Shown in pieces: positions 42,648 to 51,162 of a DNA stretch of 64,000 nucleotides. How positions within the stretch are numbered: position 1 is the first letter of the stretch; each line of letters begins with the position of its first letter. This DNA is from Paenibacillus pini JCM 16418. GTDB taxonomy: Bacteria; Bacillota; Bacilli; Paenibacillales; Paenibacillaceae. A program made the translations under genes and the position numbers. The notes below the pieces were generated by a model. That model did no database searches, was not told the DNA's origin, and saw only the letters and a program-made list of their open reading frames with translations. The DNA lies in the NCBI RefSeq assembly GCF_000576305.1, contig NZ_BAVZ01000011.1, positions 1-64,000 on the forward strand, read 5' to 3'.

Positions 42648-44687
42648 ATGTCAGTCTGGAAGTATGAAATGAAGAAAATGTTTATTTTTCAGAAAGGTTT
42701 ATTGTTTATCATTTTATTTATCATTTTGACCATGGCTTCGATGATCTCATTAGATAGGTCCAAGAATCCGGATATTGAGATGAATGCCTCATCCTATTCC
42801 TTCTATTTGAAGCAAGTTCAGGGGTCATATCATAAGAATACAGAGCAATTTTTTGCAAGTGAAGCTGATAAAATCTCAAATGCAAAGGTTGCTTTACAAG
42901 AAGCAAGCGATCGTTATTATGATGGCAAAATGGGAAAAGATGAATTTTTGGCCGTAACCGGTCCTATGGAGAATGTTCTAGAACATGAAAAGGGCTTTAA
43001 ACTGATATATGACCAATATACATACATTCGCGAGCACCCCGCTAACCGCTATTTTATGTATACAAACGGATGGGATGGTTTACTCGCAAATGAAAATCTT
43101 GATTTGTTATGGGTAGTATTGCTTCTTCTTCTGATCACTCCTGTTTTTTGCTTTGAGTATGAGAGTAAGATGGATACACTTCTTCTTACAGTTCAGAAAG
43201 GAACCCGATATCACGCGATTTGCAAAATAAGCCTCGTGTTTCTTACTGTACTCATACTCAGCTTGGCTATTGCTGGGATAAAGTATGGATTTTATCAATA
43301 TAAATATGGGTTATTCAATGGGAACTATCCGCTCCAAAGCCTACCATACTTCGGCACTTCAACGAAAGAAAGCTCTTTGAATGAGGCTTTTATGTGGATC
43401 ATGGCAGGTAAGTTATTTGGGAGCTTGTGCTTCGCCATGCTGATCCTTTTTGTATCTGTATGCTTGAGGAAATATGCCATAACTCTTTTTGTATGCACGG
43501 CCTTGATTCTAATTCCTTACTATGGGCTACGTTTGGAGTCCACTAAATATCTTCTTCCGGGCCCTCTTGCTTTTATGGTGTCTACCGGGTTCTTAAGAGG
43601 GAATGAATACAAGAACAATCCGTTCAAGGACCAAATGGAGTTAATATTCAGAGAAGTGTCACTTATGTCATGGAGTATCGTATTCGTGGTCACCGTATGC
43701 CTAAGCATTGGAATGTTTGTAGTCATCTTGATCCGGCGCACCAATGTATGGAACTCAGGGCTACGGAATCATGGGCGCAAAGTGTCTACGCTAACGCTTA
43801 TCCTTTGTATGATGGTTACTTTGTTATCAGGTTGCAACTCTGCAGAGAGATCGCAAACTAGCGACAGTTACAATTATTCCTCCAAGCAATCCTTTGAAAA
43901 TAGTCGTTACCTTTTTAAGGTCGACGAGACTGATTTGAAAGCTATTCGGTTGGTATTTATAGATAAGCAAACGGGTGAAAAACGCAATTTTGTAAGAAAC
44001 CCAATGCCTTCATTAACTCGAGTGGAGAACACGATTTTTGGAAATGGCAACGATGTATATTATATGAAATATGATTCAGATAAATCAGGTGTCATTGAAG
44101 ATGTGACGCGTTTTTCTATTATCGAAGTGGATACGACGAGCTTTAAAGAACGAATTATTTTCGAAAAAAAACTTAGCACTGATAAGAGCATGATTTTAGG
44201 ACTCTCGAAATCAAATAATCAAGACGCAAATTTTTATCTGACGATAAGTTCCTTTTTTCTCGATGAGCACAGCCTTTACTTTATAGGACAAAACGAAATT
44301 CATCGGGTTGATCGATTAACTGGAAAGATGACAGTTATTCTTAAAATACCCGCTTCAACCAACGTCGCTTTTGACGGCCGTATGATCTATTATGTAAATG
44401 ACAAATCTCAAATGGTCAAATATGATACAAATACGGATTCTGAGATGATTATTCCAGATTTAATTACCCGTTTTTTTATTTTGACAGATACAGAACTTCT
44501 ATTCTTGAATCGTAAAGACCAGCAAAAAATGTATAGTATGAGCCTGCATGATCTCACTTTACGGAAAATAACGGGCTCCTCCGTTCAGGAATTTCATTGC
44601 GATAAGCAATATATTTATTATGTGAATAAATCGGATTTACAAAAGCATCGAATGGATATAAATGGCGAGAATAATATACTTCAATGA
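42648..44687 (+). CDS. ABC permease fused to an extracellular propeller-like domain
   Basis: 679 residues from ATG 42648 (GGGAGGAGG upstream). The first 370 residues are a permease like the preceding one: helix 1 (LLFIILFIILTMASMISL), large external loop, then helices with SKMDTLLLTVQKG. After the sixth helix (SIVFVVTVCLSIGMFVVILI) and a basic patch (RRTNVWNSGLRNHGRK) comes one more hydrophobic stretch ending LTLILCMMVTLLSGCNSA, which looks exactly like a lipoprotein signal. About 270 residues of beta-rich, propeller-like sequence follow (YYMKYDSDKSG, SLYFIGQNEIHRVD, MIYYVNDKSQMVKYD, QYIYYVNKSDLQKHR). The frame is continuous, so a permease and a lipoprotein gene seem to have fused. Confidence 0.83.
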   Translation: MSVWKYEMKKMFIFQKGLLFIILFIILTMASMISLDRSKNPDIEMNASSYSFYLKQVQGSYHKNTEQFFASEADKISNAKVALQEASDRYYDGKMGKDEFLAVTGPMENVLEHEKGFKLIYDQYTYIREHPANRYFMYTNGWDGLLANENLDLLWVVLLLLLITPVFCFEYESKMDTLLLTVQKGTRYHAICKISLVFLTVLILSLAIAGIKYGFYQYKYGLFNGNYPLQSLPYFGTSTKESSLNEAFMWIMAGKLFGSLCFAMLILFVSVCLRKYAITLFVCTALILIPYYGLRLESTKYLLPGPLAFMVSTGFLRGNEYKNNPFKDQMELIFREVSLMSWSIVFVVTVCLSIGMFVVILIRRTNVWNSGLRNHGRKVSTLTLILCMMVTLLSGCNSAERSQTSDSYNYSSKQSFENSRYLFKVDETDLKAIRLVFIDKQTGEKRNFVRNPMPSLTRVENTIFGNGNDVYYMKYDSDKSGVIEDVTRFSIIEVDTTSFKERIIFEKKLSTDKSMILGLSKSNNQDANFYLTISSFFLDEHSLYFIGQNEIHRVDRLTGKMTVILKIPASTNVAFDGRMIYYVNDKSQMVKYDTNTDSEMIIPDLITRFFILTDTELLFLNRKDQQKMYSMSLHDLTLRKITGSSVQEFHCDKQYIYYVNKSDLQKHRMDINGENNILQ

Positions 44688-44917
44688 TTCCATTTCTTTG
44701 AGAACTGGCATAATAGTTTTTTGCGAGCACGTACAAGGCGCTGGGCTACTGCCTGCTCATGTATCGCCAGCTCTTGAGCGATCAATCTAATCGGTTTTCC
44801 CTCCATATGATGCATTAATAAGATCACCCGATACTCATGCTTCAGCTCTAAAATAGCGAGGGCATCGCTTGCTGATGTTGTAGCGACGTGTAAGCCTATG
44901 GCAGCGATTAAGGGTGT
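44681..44917 (-). pseudogene. Remnant of an ECF sigma factor (region 4 only)
   Basis: On the minus strand an open frame of about 78 codons reads ALAILELKHEYRVILLMHHMEGK, then LIAQELAIHEQAVAQRLVRARKKL and ends at TGA 44683-44681, a clear sigma region 4 (EYR.ILLMH..EG....IA.EL......V..RL.RARKKL). Region 2 and any start codon are missing, with an in-frame TAA directly before it and a terminator beyond. Its end overlaps the stop of the convergent permease gene. It is probably the 3' remainder of a deleted gene. Confidence 0.68.
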
Positions 44918-44928
44918 TTAATTTCTAT

Positions 44929-44966
44929 AAAAAAGAGTCCCAAGTTATTAACTTTGGACTCTTTTT
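44929..44966 (-). terminator. Terminator of pbuE (bidirectional in form)
   Basis: AAAAAGAGTCC pairs with GGACTCTTTTT with additional AAGTTATTAACTT pairing in the loop; 40 bases after the pbuE stop. Confidence 0.87.
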
Positions 44967-45005
44967 CATAATATATCGTTTATCTGATCTCTCTCTTGAA
45001 ATGAA

Positions 45006-46175
45006 TCAACCCTGCTCAAGTCTTTTACTTGTGGAAGAAGGTCTAGTGAGTGAATAGACAGCACAGGCTAGGGCTACAATTACGACGATAGCACCGACCC
45101 AAGCCGTACTTCTTATCGTACCCGTCTGTTCTAAAACAACTCCACCAATTCCAGATCCCAAAGAAATTCCAATTTGGAGTGCCGAGTTATTGAAGCTTTG
45201 TTGTATATCAGAATGTTCAGGATCGATCTGAATAAGATAGTTCTGTTGAGGTGGAGAAAGACTCCAGCTTAGCCCGCCCCAAATGACCATCACCACAAGG
45301 AATGAAATTAACGAGATGGTAGAGAAGGGAAGCAATAATAAAATGGCAGCAAAGGAACTAATCACAATAATAATACTTTTGCGTGATCCGAGACGATCTC
45401 CGAGGAAACCTCCAAATGCTCCTCCACATACAGCAGCTATTCCAAAGATAAAATAACATATGCTAATCCAATATTGATTAAGATGCATCTCAGATACTAG
45501 AAAAGGAGTGAAATAAGCATAAAGCGTATAATGTCCTGCTAGTGTAAAAAGTGTCGCCAGATGTGCACTTGCCACTTTCAAATTACCTAAAGCCTTGATC
45601 TGCACAGATAGGGGCTTAATCTTGTCTGCAGGAATCTTTTCTAGAAAGGCATATATAAGAACCATAGAGAGAAGGGATAGAACAGCGATCCCGAGAAAAA
45701 TAACGCGCCATCCAAAAGAGTTACCTATTAATATACCAAGGGGTACTCCTAACACCAACGAGGAACTGATTCCCATATATACAATTCCGATTGCCTTTGC
45801 TCGGTGTGCAGGTTCAACAATCTTCGCTGCGATCGTGAGCGAGAGTACGATAATTAAAGCTGTACTCATAGCCGTAATGACTCTTGAAGCCATCATGATA
45901 GAGAAGTTTGGGCTGAAATATGTGATCACATTTCCCACAAAGAATACGACTAACGAAATAAGATAGAGGAATCTTCGTTCGAATCTTGCGGTTAATGTAA
46001 GAAGAACAGGGCCGGCAATGGCATAGACAAGAGCGAAGACCGTTATCAACTGTCCTGCGGTACCAAGCGTTACATGCAAATCATCAGCAATAAGCGGTAA
46101 TATTCCTCCTACAATGAGTTCAACCAACCCTACACAAATAGCAGAGGCGGCAAGTACTAATACTTTTAGATTCAT
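45006..46175 (-). CDS. pbuE: Purine (hypoxanthine/adenine) efflux pump PbuE, MFS family
   Basis: 389 residues from ATG at 46175, preceded by AAAGGAA; upstream in-frame starts lie inside the riboswitch hairpin. A 12-helix DHA1 MFS protein ([53 protein letters not shown]). As I recall, it is close to B. subtilis PbuE along its length, including AGHYTLYAY and [18 protein letters not shown] segments. The decisive evidence is the adenine-class purine riboswitch in its leader, the same arrangement as in B. subtilis. It exports excess purine bases. Confidence 0.93.
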   Translation of the reverse strand: MNLKVLVLAASAICVGLVELIVGGILPLIADDLHVTLGTAGQLITVFALVYAIAGPVLLTLTARFERRFLYLISLVVFFVGNVITYFSPNFSIMMASRVITAMSTALIIVLSLTIAAKIVEPAHRAKAIGIVYMGISSSLVLGVPLGILIGNSFGWRVIFLGIAVLSLLSMVLIYAFLEKIPADKIKPLSVQIKALGNLKVASAHLATLFTLAGHYTLYAYFTPFLVSEMHLNQYWISICYFIFGIAAVCGGAFGGFLGDRLGSRKSIIIVISSFAAILLLLPFSTISLISFLVVMVIWGGLSWSLSPPQQNYLIQIDPEHSDIQQSFNNSALQIGISLGSGIGGVVLEQTGTIRSTAWVGAIVVIVALACAVYSLTRPSSTSKRLEQG

Positions 46176-46204
46176 TTTTCGAATTCCTTTCTTGGTTGTT
46201 AATA

Positions 46205-46320
46205 GTAAAAAAACCAAAAAATCCTGACCACAAAATAGATAACACCATTTTGTAATCAGGATTTTTTGGTTCCTGGTAGAGACCCTCAAACCATATTATT
46301 GAGGTTATACATCTGTTATG
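46205..46320 (-). promoter_or_regulatory. Adenine-class purine riboswitch with terminator platform
   Basis: Aptamer about 46316-46250 on the minus strand: P1 TGTA/TACA, ATAACCTCAATAATATGG, P2 CCTCAA/TTGAGG, junction GTCTCTACC, P3 CAGGA/TCCTG and closing GATTACA. The base before the P1 3' strand is T in GATTA (guanine switches have GACTA), so adenine is predicted. Expression platform 46271-46205: ACCAAAAAATCCTGA pairs with TCAGGATTTTTTGGT, then T7. The terminator shares P3 sequence, so ligand binding should prevent termination (ON switch). Confidence 0.92.
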
Positions 46321-46327
46321 TCTTAAA

Positions 46328-46356
46328 ATTATACATATTTTAATACAACTATACAA
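46328..46356 (-). promoter_or_regulatory. SigA-type promoter of the pbuE leader
   Basis: On the minus strand TTGTAT (46356-46351), 17 bases, TATAAT (46333-46328). Transcription would begin a few bases before the aptamer. Confidence 0.7.
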
Positions 46357-46466
46357 TATAGTTTGCGCTTATCTTTATTTGGATAAGTCCGTTATCAACA
46401 TAAATAAACGGTTATCACTTCATAATCCATTGCGTATTAATAATATAGGGATTGGAGGTGCACGTA

Positions 46467-47204
46467 TTGACTAATGAAAAGTACATAAAACTACTTGGAA
46501 TCATCCTTGGTGTTGTAGTTATGAATATCCTTGTGCTCTCTCCCGGATTTTTAGGAGTGGTCATAGGCGAAAGTGCTCTGTCTTCAGCAGTTGGGGTAGC
46601 ATTGCTCTTCGCAAGTGTCCTTGTGGTCGTATATGGGAGCTATGCTTTACTAATAAAGCAGCCCTTGGCGTTACCTGTAAAACAAATTAAAACACATGAA
46701 GACTACGTAGAGGCCTTAACTCACTACCGGCGTGTTAAAGTGCTGGAGGGTGATATCACATTTTCATTAGAGCAGTTGATTAGAATAAAAAAGAAAAAAG
46801 AAACCTTATTTAATGTTTTAAGTCAGAGATTTGATAAAACAGAGCTCAGTTTCAGGAAGTTTGATTCTGTTACGCAAGAAGTTGAAAAGTTATTCTACCT
46901 GAATATTCGAAGTATTCTAAATAGGCTGAATGTTTTTGATGAGTCTGAGTTGGAGAACGTTATGAACCCCAAGTCATCGCAGTTTTCTTTGGAACTTCTT
47001 CAGGAAAAGAAAAAAGTGTTTAACGAATTTCTATCTTATATGAAAAGTTCATTAGTGACTAATGAAGAAATCCTGTTAAAACTTGATAGATTGCTGCTGG
47101 AAATATCCCGTTTAGATAGTTTTGAACTAGAGGATATTGAGAATATGCCTTGTATGCAGGAGATCGACTCATTGATTAACCAGACCAAATATTATAAACA
47201 GTGA
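46467..47204 (+). CDS. Membrane-anchored helical protein of the VWA/TelA operon
   Basis: 245 residues from TTG 46467, six bases after GGAGGTG. Two transmembrane helices at the N terminus (LLGIILGVVVMNILVL and VGVALLFASVLVVVYGSYAL) are followed by about 170 cytoplasmic residues with long charged helices (TFSLEQLIRIKKKKETLFNVL, LEENVMNPKSS-like). In layout it recalls XpaC-type proteins, which also neighbour TelA genes, but I cannot confirm membership. First gene of a three-gene unit. Confidence 0.75.
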   Translation: MTNEKYIKLLGIILGVVVMNILVLSPGFLGVVIGESALSSAVGVALLFASVLVVVYGSYALLIKQPLALPVKQIKTHEDYVEALTHYRRVKVLEGDITFSLEQLIRIKKKKETLFNVLSQRFDKTELSFRKFDSVTQEVEKLFYLNIRSILNRLNVFDESELENVMNPKSSQFSLELLQEKKKVFNEFLSYMKSSLVTNEEILLKLDRLLLEISRLDSFELEDIENMPCMQEIDSLINQTKYYKQ

Positions 47205-47216
47205 GAGGTGCATCGC

Positions 47217-48901
47217 ATGGGAAAGAAAAATAAATTCCTCATCCTATCTGTATTTATCGTGATACTCGTATTTGCCCTTGTGTATATAGGCGTAAATTTA
47301 ACAGCAAATTTAGGGAAAACAAAAACACAGGTATCTTCAGAAGATTCAAATAAACTCCTAAAAAAACTTTACTCAAATATCTCGATATATACCGAGCAGC
47401 CCGTGAAAGCAGATCGATCTTAACCCCGCAGATGTCTCAGAATCCTTACCGGATATTTCGAAGTTTCCAATAACGGTTGAAAAGACGAATGAAAACTTTG
47501 TAGAAATCTTTTCTTCAACTGAAAAGTCAGGTTCAGGTGTTGATGGATGGCTTACTGAGGTAGCTAACGATTTTAACAAAGCAAATATTACAGTAAACGG
47601 CAAACCGTCTTCTGTTAGAATTCGGAATATTGCCTCGGGAACAGCGTCTGATTATATCAAATCCGGAAAATACGTACCTGACGCGTTTACACCTTCGAAC
47701 GAGTTATGGGGCGAAATGGTTAAGGCAAGTGGGGTTAAGACACAGCTTATGTCTAAGCGTCTAGTGGGAAACGTTCCCGGTATTGTAATAGCAAAAGCAA
47801 AATATGATGCGCTAATCAATAAGTATGGTTCTGTAAATGTTAAAACAGTGACAGATGCGATAGCAAATAATGATTTTTCGATGGGGTATACGGATCCATT
47901 TGCTAGTTCGACGGGATTAAACTTTCTAGTCACAGCATTAAATACCTTTGATAGTTCTAACATCTTAGGAAAAAAAGCCGTTGAGGGTTTTGAGAAGTTT
48001 CAAGCGAATGTGCTTTATTGCATCCACAACGATACAAATGCGTGATGCTGCGAAGTCGGGTATGCTTGACGGCTTTATTTTAGAGTATCAAACCTATATG
48101 AATGCAACAGATTTAAAAGATGATTATGTGTTCACTCCTTTTGGAGTAAGGCATGACAGTCCGTTATATGCTCTGGGTGATCTTCCTAAAGATAAACTGG
48201 ATATCATTAAAAATTTTACCGAGTTCGTTGAAGAAGATAAATATCAGAAGTTGGCTAAGGAAAAGGGCTTTAATCATCTCAATGATTACAAGTCAGAGAT
48301 TGGTGCTGTGAAGGGTAGTGACTTAATATCTGCTCAGAAGTTGTGGAAAGAAAAGAAGAATGGAAGTAAATCCATTGCGGCGGTGTTCGTAACCGATGTT
48401 TCTGGAAGCATGGCCGGGCAACCGCTAAACCGTTTGAAAGAGTCCCTATTAAAAGGTCAGAAGTACTTAGGCAGAGATAACAGCATTGGTCTGGTTTCCT
48501 ATTCAGATACCGTACATATTAATTTGCCGATTGGGAAATACGACACGAACCAGCAGTCCATGTTTGTGGGTTCGGTAAATAGTCTTCAAGCGAGTGGAGG
48601 GACTGCAACTTTTGATGGAATTGTTGTGGCTTTGAAAATGCTTCAAGATAAGGTGGCTCTTGATCCTAATATTAAGCCTATTATTTTTGTATTAAGTGAT
48701 GGTGAGACGAACCAGGGTTATTCACTTCAAGATATCAAGGGACTCATTGAGAACTATAAAATCCCAATATATACGATAGGGTATAACGCAAATATAAAGG
48801 CCCTTCAAAGTATTTCAAGTATTAATGAAGCAGCAAGTATTAATGCGGATACAGATGATGTTGTCTACAAAATCGGAAACTTGTTTAACGTTCAAATGTA
48901 G
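47217..48901 (+). pseudogene. Substrate-binding plus VWA domain protein, two apparent frameshifts
   Basis: ATG 47217 (GAGAGGTG before) encodes a membrane anchor (FLILSVFIVILVFALVYIG) and stops at 47423. The next frame continues LNPADVSESLPDISKFPITVE, a periplasmic-binding-like domain (VEIFSSTEKSG, GFEKFQANV), to 48045. The third frame continues STTIQMRDAAKSGMLDGF, then a von Willebrand A domain with MIDAS FVTDVSGSMAG, SGGTATFDGI and LSDGETNQGY, to 48901. Rejoined near 47415 and 48013 it gives about 561 residues. A complete VWA fold in the last frame and coupled, intact neighbours point to recent or artefactual indels. Confidence 0.78.
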
Positions 48902-48923
48902 CTTAAACCAAGGGAGGATTACA

Positions 48924-50063
48924 ATGTCATTTACGATGGAAGTACCCAGTCAAGAAGAAATTAAGACTGCTATCGAGGAACAGGTTAAACCCGTTCCTGA
49001 AGAGGTTGCAAAACTTAAAGCAGTAGCAGAGGCTAATGTAGAAACGATCATGGCTTTAGACCTTGATTCGTTGGAGAAGCGAAAAGAGATTTTGCAGACC
49101 ATCGATAATTTTGGTATAAACACGATGAAATCTTCGTCAGAGAAAAATTCCTTGTTGCAGATATCTGTTGGAAATCTCTCTAAAAGAGGAGATGAAGGAA
49201 GCTTAGTCGCCAAAGGGTTGGCTGAGTTGCAAATACAGCTAAAGGATTTGGACCCAAGTGTAATCGACTTCGCAAAACGAGGTGTCCTTGGCAAATTTTT
49301 TAATCCACTTCGGACATATTTCTTGAAATACGAGAAAGCAGATACAGTTATTTCGAATATTATCGAAACACTCGGTAAGGGCAAGATCACATTGAAGAAT
49401 GATAATACGACCTTGGAAATTGAACAGCAAACGCTTCGGGAGCTTACTAAGAAGCTTAAGAAGGAGATCCAGCTTGTTTCATTAATGGATGAATCCATCG
49501 AATCGCAGATCGAAGCAGCTAAGGCGCGCAATGAAGATCCGGATAAAATTCAGTTTATTACCGAAGAAGTTTTGTTCCCGCTTAGGCAAAGAACGATGGA
49601 TATGCAACAGATGCTGGCAGTTAACCAACAAGGGATTATCTCTTTTGAAGTTGTAATGCGTAATAATAAAGAACTCATACGTGGAGTTGATCGTGCAAAT
49701 ACTGTGACTGTCGCAGCTTTGAGAACTGCTGTAACGGTGGCCAGTGCGCTCTACAATCAAAATATAGTATTGAAGAAGCTCGAAGCGTTAAATCAGACTA
49801 CGAATGATTTCATTGCAGGTACGTCAAAAATGCTGATGCAGCAAGGAGTTGCAATTCAGAAGCAAGCCATGGAATCTAGTGTTTCTGTAGAAACGCTGAA
49901 GCAAGCCTTTGGTGATACTCTATTGGCTCTCGACTCTATAAGCGCTTATAAGCAGGAAGCGATGCCTAAAATGCGTGAAACGATTAATCAGTTTCGTGAA
50001 CTGGCCGAAGTGGGAGAGAAGCAAATTCAGCGACTAGAGAAAGGGCATAAATTGGGTCTGTAA
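48924..50063 (+). CDS. TelA family (toxic anion resistance) protein
   Basis: 379 residues from ATG 48924, GGGAGGA eight bases before. The sequence matches the TelA/KlaA family: GVLGKFFNPLRTYFLKYEKADTVI (in part FFNPLRTYFLKYEKA), IETLGKGKITLKNDN, and QNIVLKKLEALNQTTNDFI. Entirely helical and cytoplasmic. TelA proteins are named for tellurite resistance but their biochemical role is not settled; they often accompany VWA or XpaC-like membrane proteins, as here. The three genes probably act together in envelope or anion stress. Confidence 0.88.
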   Translation: MSFTMEVPSQEEIKTAIEEQVKPVPEEVAKLKAVAEANVETIMALDLDSLEKRKEILQTIDNFGINTMKSSSEKNSLLQISVGNLSKRGDEGSLVAKGLAELQIQLKDLDPSVIDFAKRGVLGKFFNPLRTYFLKYEKADTVISNIIETLGKGKITLKNDNTTLEIEQQTLRELTKKLKKEIQLVSLMDESIESQIEAAKARNEDPDKIQFITEEVLFPLRQRTMDMQQMLAVNQQGIISFEVVMRNNKELIRGVDRANTVTVAALRTAVTVASALYNQNIVLKKLEALNQTTNDFIAGTSKMLMQQGVAIQKQAMESSVSVETLKQAFGDTLLALDSISAYKQEAMPKMRETINQFRELAEVGEKQIQRLEKGHKLGL

Positions 50064-50194
50064 TTTACGAAGAATGAATAGATGGTTGGTTTAAACTATT
50101 CTATAATGTAGAATAAAGAAAATAATGGAAGATTATTATGCTAGCCTCCAATTATTTTTCATTAATTTATAGAAAAGTAAGAAGGAGTGATCGT

Positions 50195-50392
50195 ATGACT
50201 GCTTACGTGCAAGTTGGTATTGTACTATCCTTATTGATAGGCGTTGGCATGTTATTTATCTCACGAAGCAAGCGTATGAACAGAAAAACATTACAATGGC
50301 TAGGTTATTTTCTCATTATTGTATCGATAGTACTTATTATCTTCGGGATTTTTCAATACGTTGATGCAGAAAAACATAGCTTAACCCACTAA
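50195..50392 (+). CDS. Small two-helix membrane protein
   Basis: 65 residues from ATG 50195, with GAAGGAG seven bases before (in-frame ATG 50138 has no such site). Two helices: VGIVLSLLIGVGMLFIS and WLGYFLIIVSIVLIIFGIF, separated by a basic turn (RSKRMNRKT). No recognisable family. Single-gene unit. Confidence 0.68.
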   Translation: MTAYVQVGIVLSLLIGVGMLFISRSKRMNRKTLQWLGYFLIIVSIVLIIFGIFQYVDAEKHSLTH

Positions 50393-50429
50393 GATCTGTA
50401 ATCGGAGACAGAATTAAGTTTATAATCTA

Positions 50430-50459
50430 GTGCAAGTGTCTTGACACTTGCACTTGTTG
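50430..50459 (+). terminator. Terminator-like hairpin
   Basis: GTGCAAGTGTC pairs perfectly with GACACTTGCAC around TT; a poor T tract (TTGTTGC) follows. Confidence 0.68.
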
Positions 50460-50540
50460 CATTTGAGTGGTTATATATTGTTGAGATAGAAACAAAAATA
50501 TAATATATTGTTAATGCACCAACGGTTGGGAGGACAGGCC

Positions 50541-51026
50541 ATGAGCAAAGAAGAACAGGTTATCATTGGGTTCAGGGACTTATATAACAAGATGGTTTGG
50601 CTTAATAAGGATAAGATGGAGGCCAGTCTTAAAGGCTATACTCCTTCTGAAATACATTGCATCGAATATATTGAAAAAAATGTGGATTCCAACGTGACAA
50701 AACTTGCGGAGTCCTTTTATATGACTCGCGGTGCCATAAGTAAATTAACGAAGAAGCTCATAGAAAAAGGCTTAATCGAAAGTTATCAGAAGCCTGATAA
50801 CAAGAAAGAAATCTATTTTAGGCTTACCGAGCAAGGAAAAGTCATATATAAAATTCATGAGGACCTGCATAAAGAGTTTCAAGAGCGGGATAAAGCCGTA
50901 TTTGAACAGGTAACTGAGGAACAATATGATAGTATGATTAGCTTCGTGGAAAGGTATAATAGGCATCTGGATGCAGAGATACAGAAAATAGGTACAGATA
51001 TTTTAGGTAGGGAAAAAATTGAATAA
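50541..51026 (+). CDS. MarR family transcriptional regulator
   Basis: 161 residues from ATG 50541 after GGGAGGA. Winged helix: YTPSEIHCIEYIEKN, SNVTKLAESFYMTRGAISKLTKKLIEKGLIESYQKP in parts (AESFYMTRGAISKLTKKL), and KEIYFRLTEQGK. It precedes an MFS transporter gene whose promoter holds an inverted repeat with GAAACAAA; a GAAACAAA half-site is also present upstream of this gene at 50489-50496. It probably represses both. Confidence 0.87.
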   Translation: MSKEEQVIIGFRDLYNKMVWLNKDKMEASLKGYTPSEIHCIEYIEKNVDSNVTKLAESFYMTRGAISKLTKKLIEKGLIESYQKPDNKKEIYFRLTEQGKVIYKIHEDLHKEFQERDKAVFEQVTEEQYDSMISFVERYNRHLDAEIQKIGTDILGREKIE

Positions 51027-51043
51027 TAAAAAGAGAACCACAG

Positions 51044-51078
51044 GCAGCCCAGCTCTCTTGCGAGCGGGCTGCATTTTT
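51044..51078 (+). terminator. Terminator between marR and the MFS gene
   Basis: GCAGCCC.GCTC pairs with GAGCGGGCTGC; ATTTTT follows. Confidence 0.88.
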
Positions 51079-51091
51079 CGTTATTATTTTG

Positions 51092-51132
51092 TTGACCGGG
51101 AAACAAAATTGAGATACGATAAATTTGTTTCC
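51092..51132 (+). promoter_or_regulatory. Promoter of the MFS gene with inverted-repeat operator
   Basis: TTGACC (51092-51097), 17 bases, TACGAT (51115-51120). GGAAACAAA (51099-51107) and TTTGTTTCC (51124-51132) form a perfect inverted repeat over the promoter spacer and start region, likely the site of the MarR protein encoded upstream. Confidence 0.65.
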
Positions 51133-51162
51133 AAGGAAATAAAAAAAGAGGAGAAGACTTAC

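Noticed and set aside
48950..49531. 193-codon minus-strand frame inside the TelA gene
   Set aside because: Antisense shadow; Ser/Leu-rich without start signals, while the plus strand encodes a known family.
51019..51162. Upstream extension of the MFS frame
   Set aside because: It runs through a terminator and the promoter/operator region; ATG 51163 has a good ribosome binding site.
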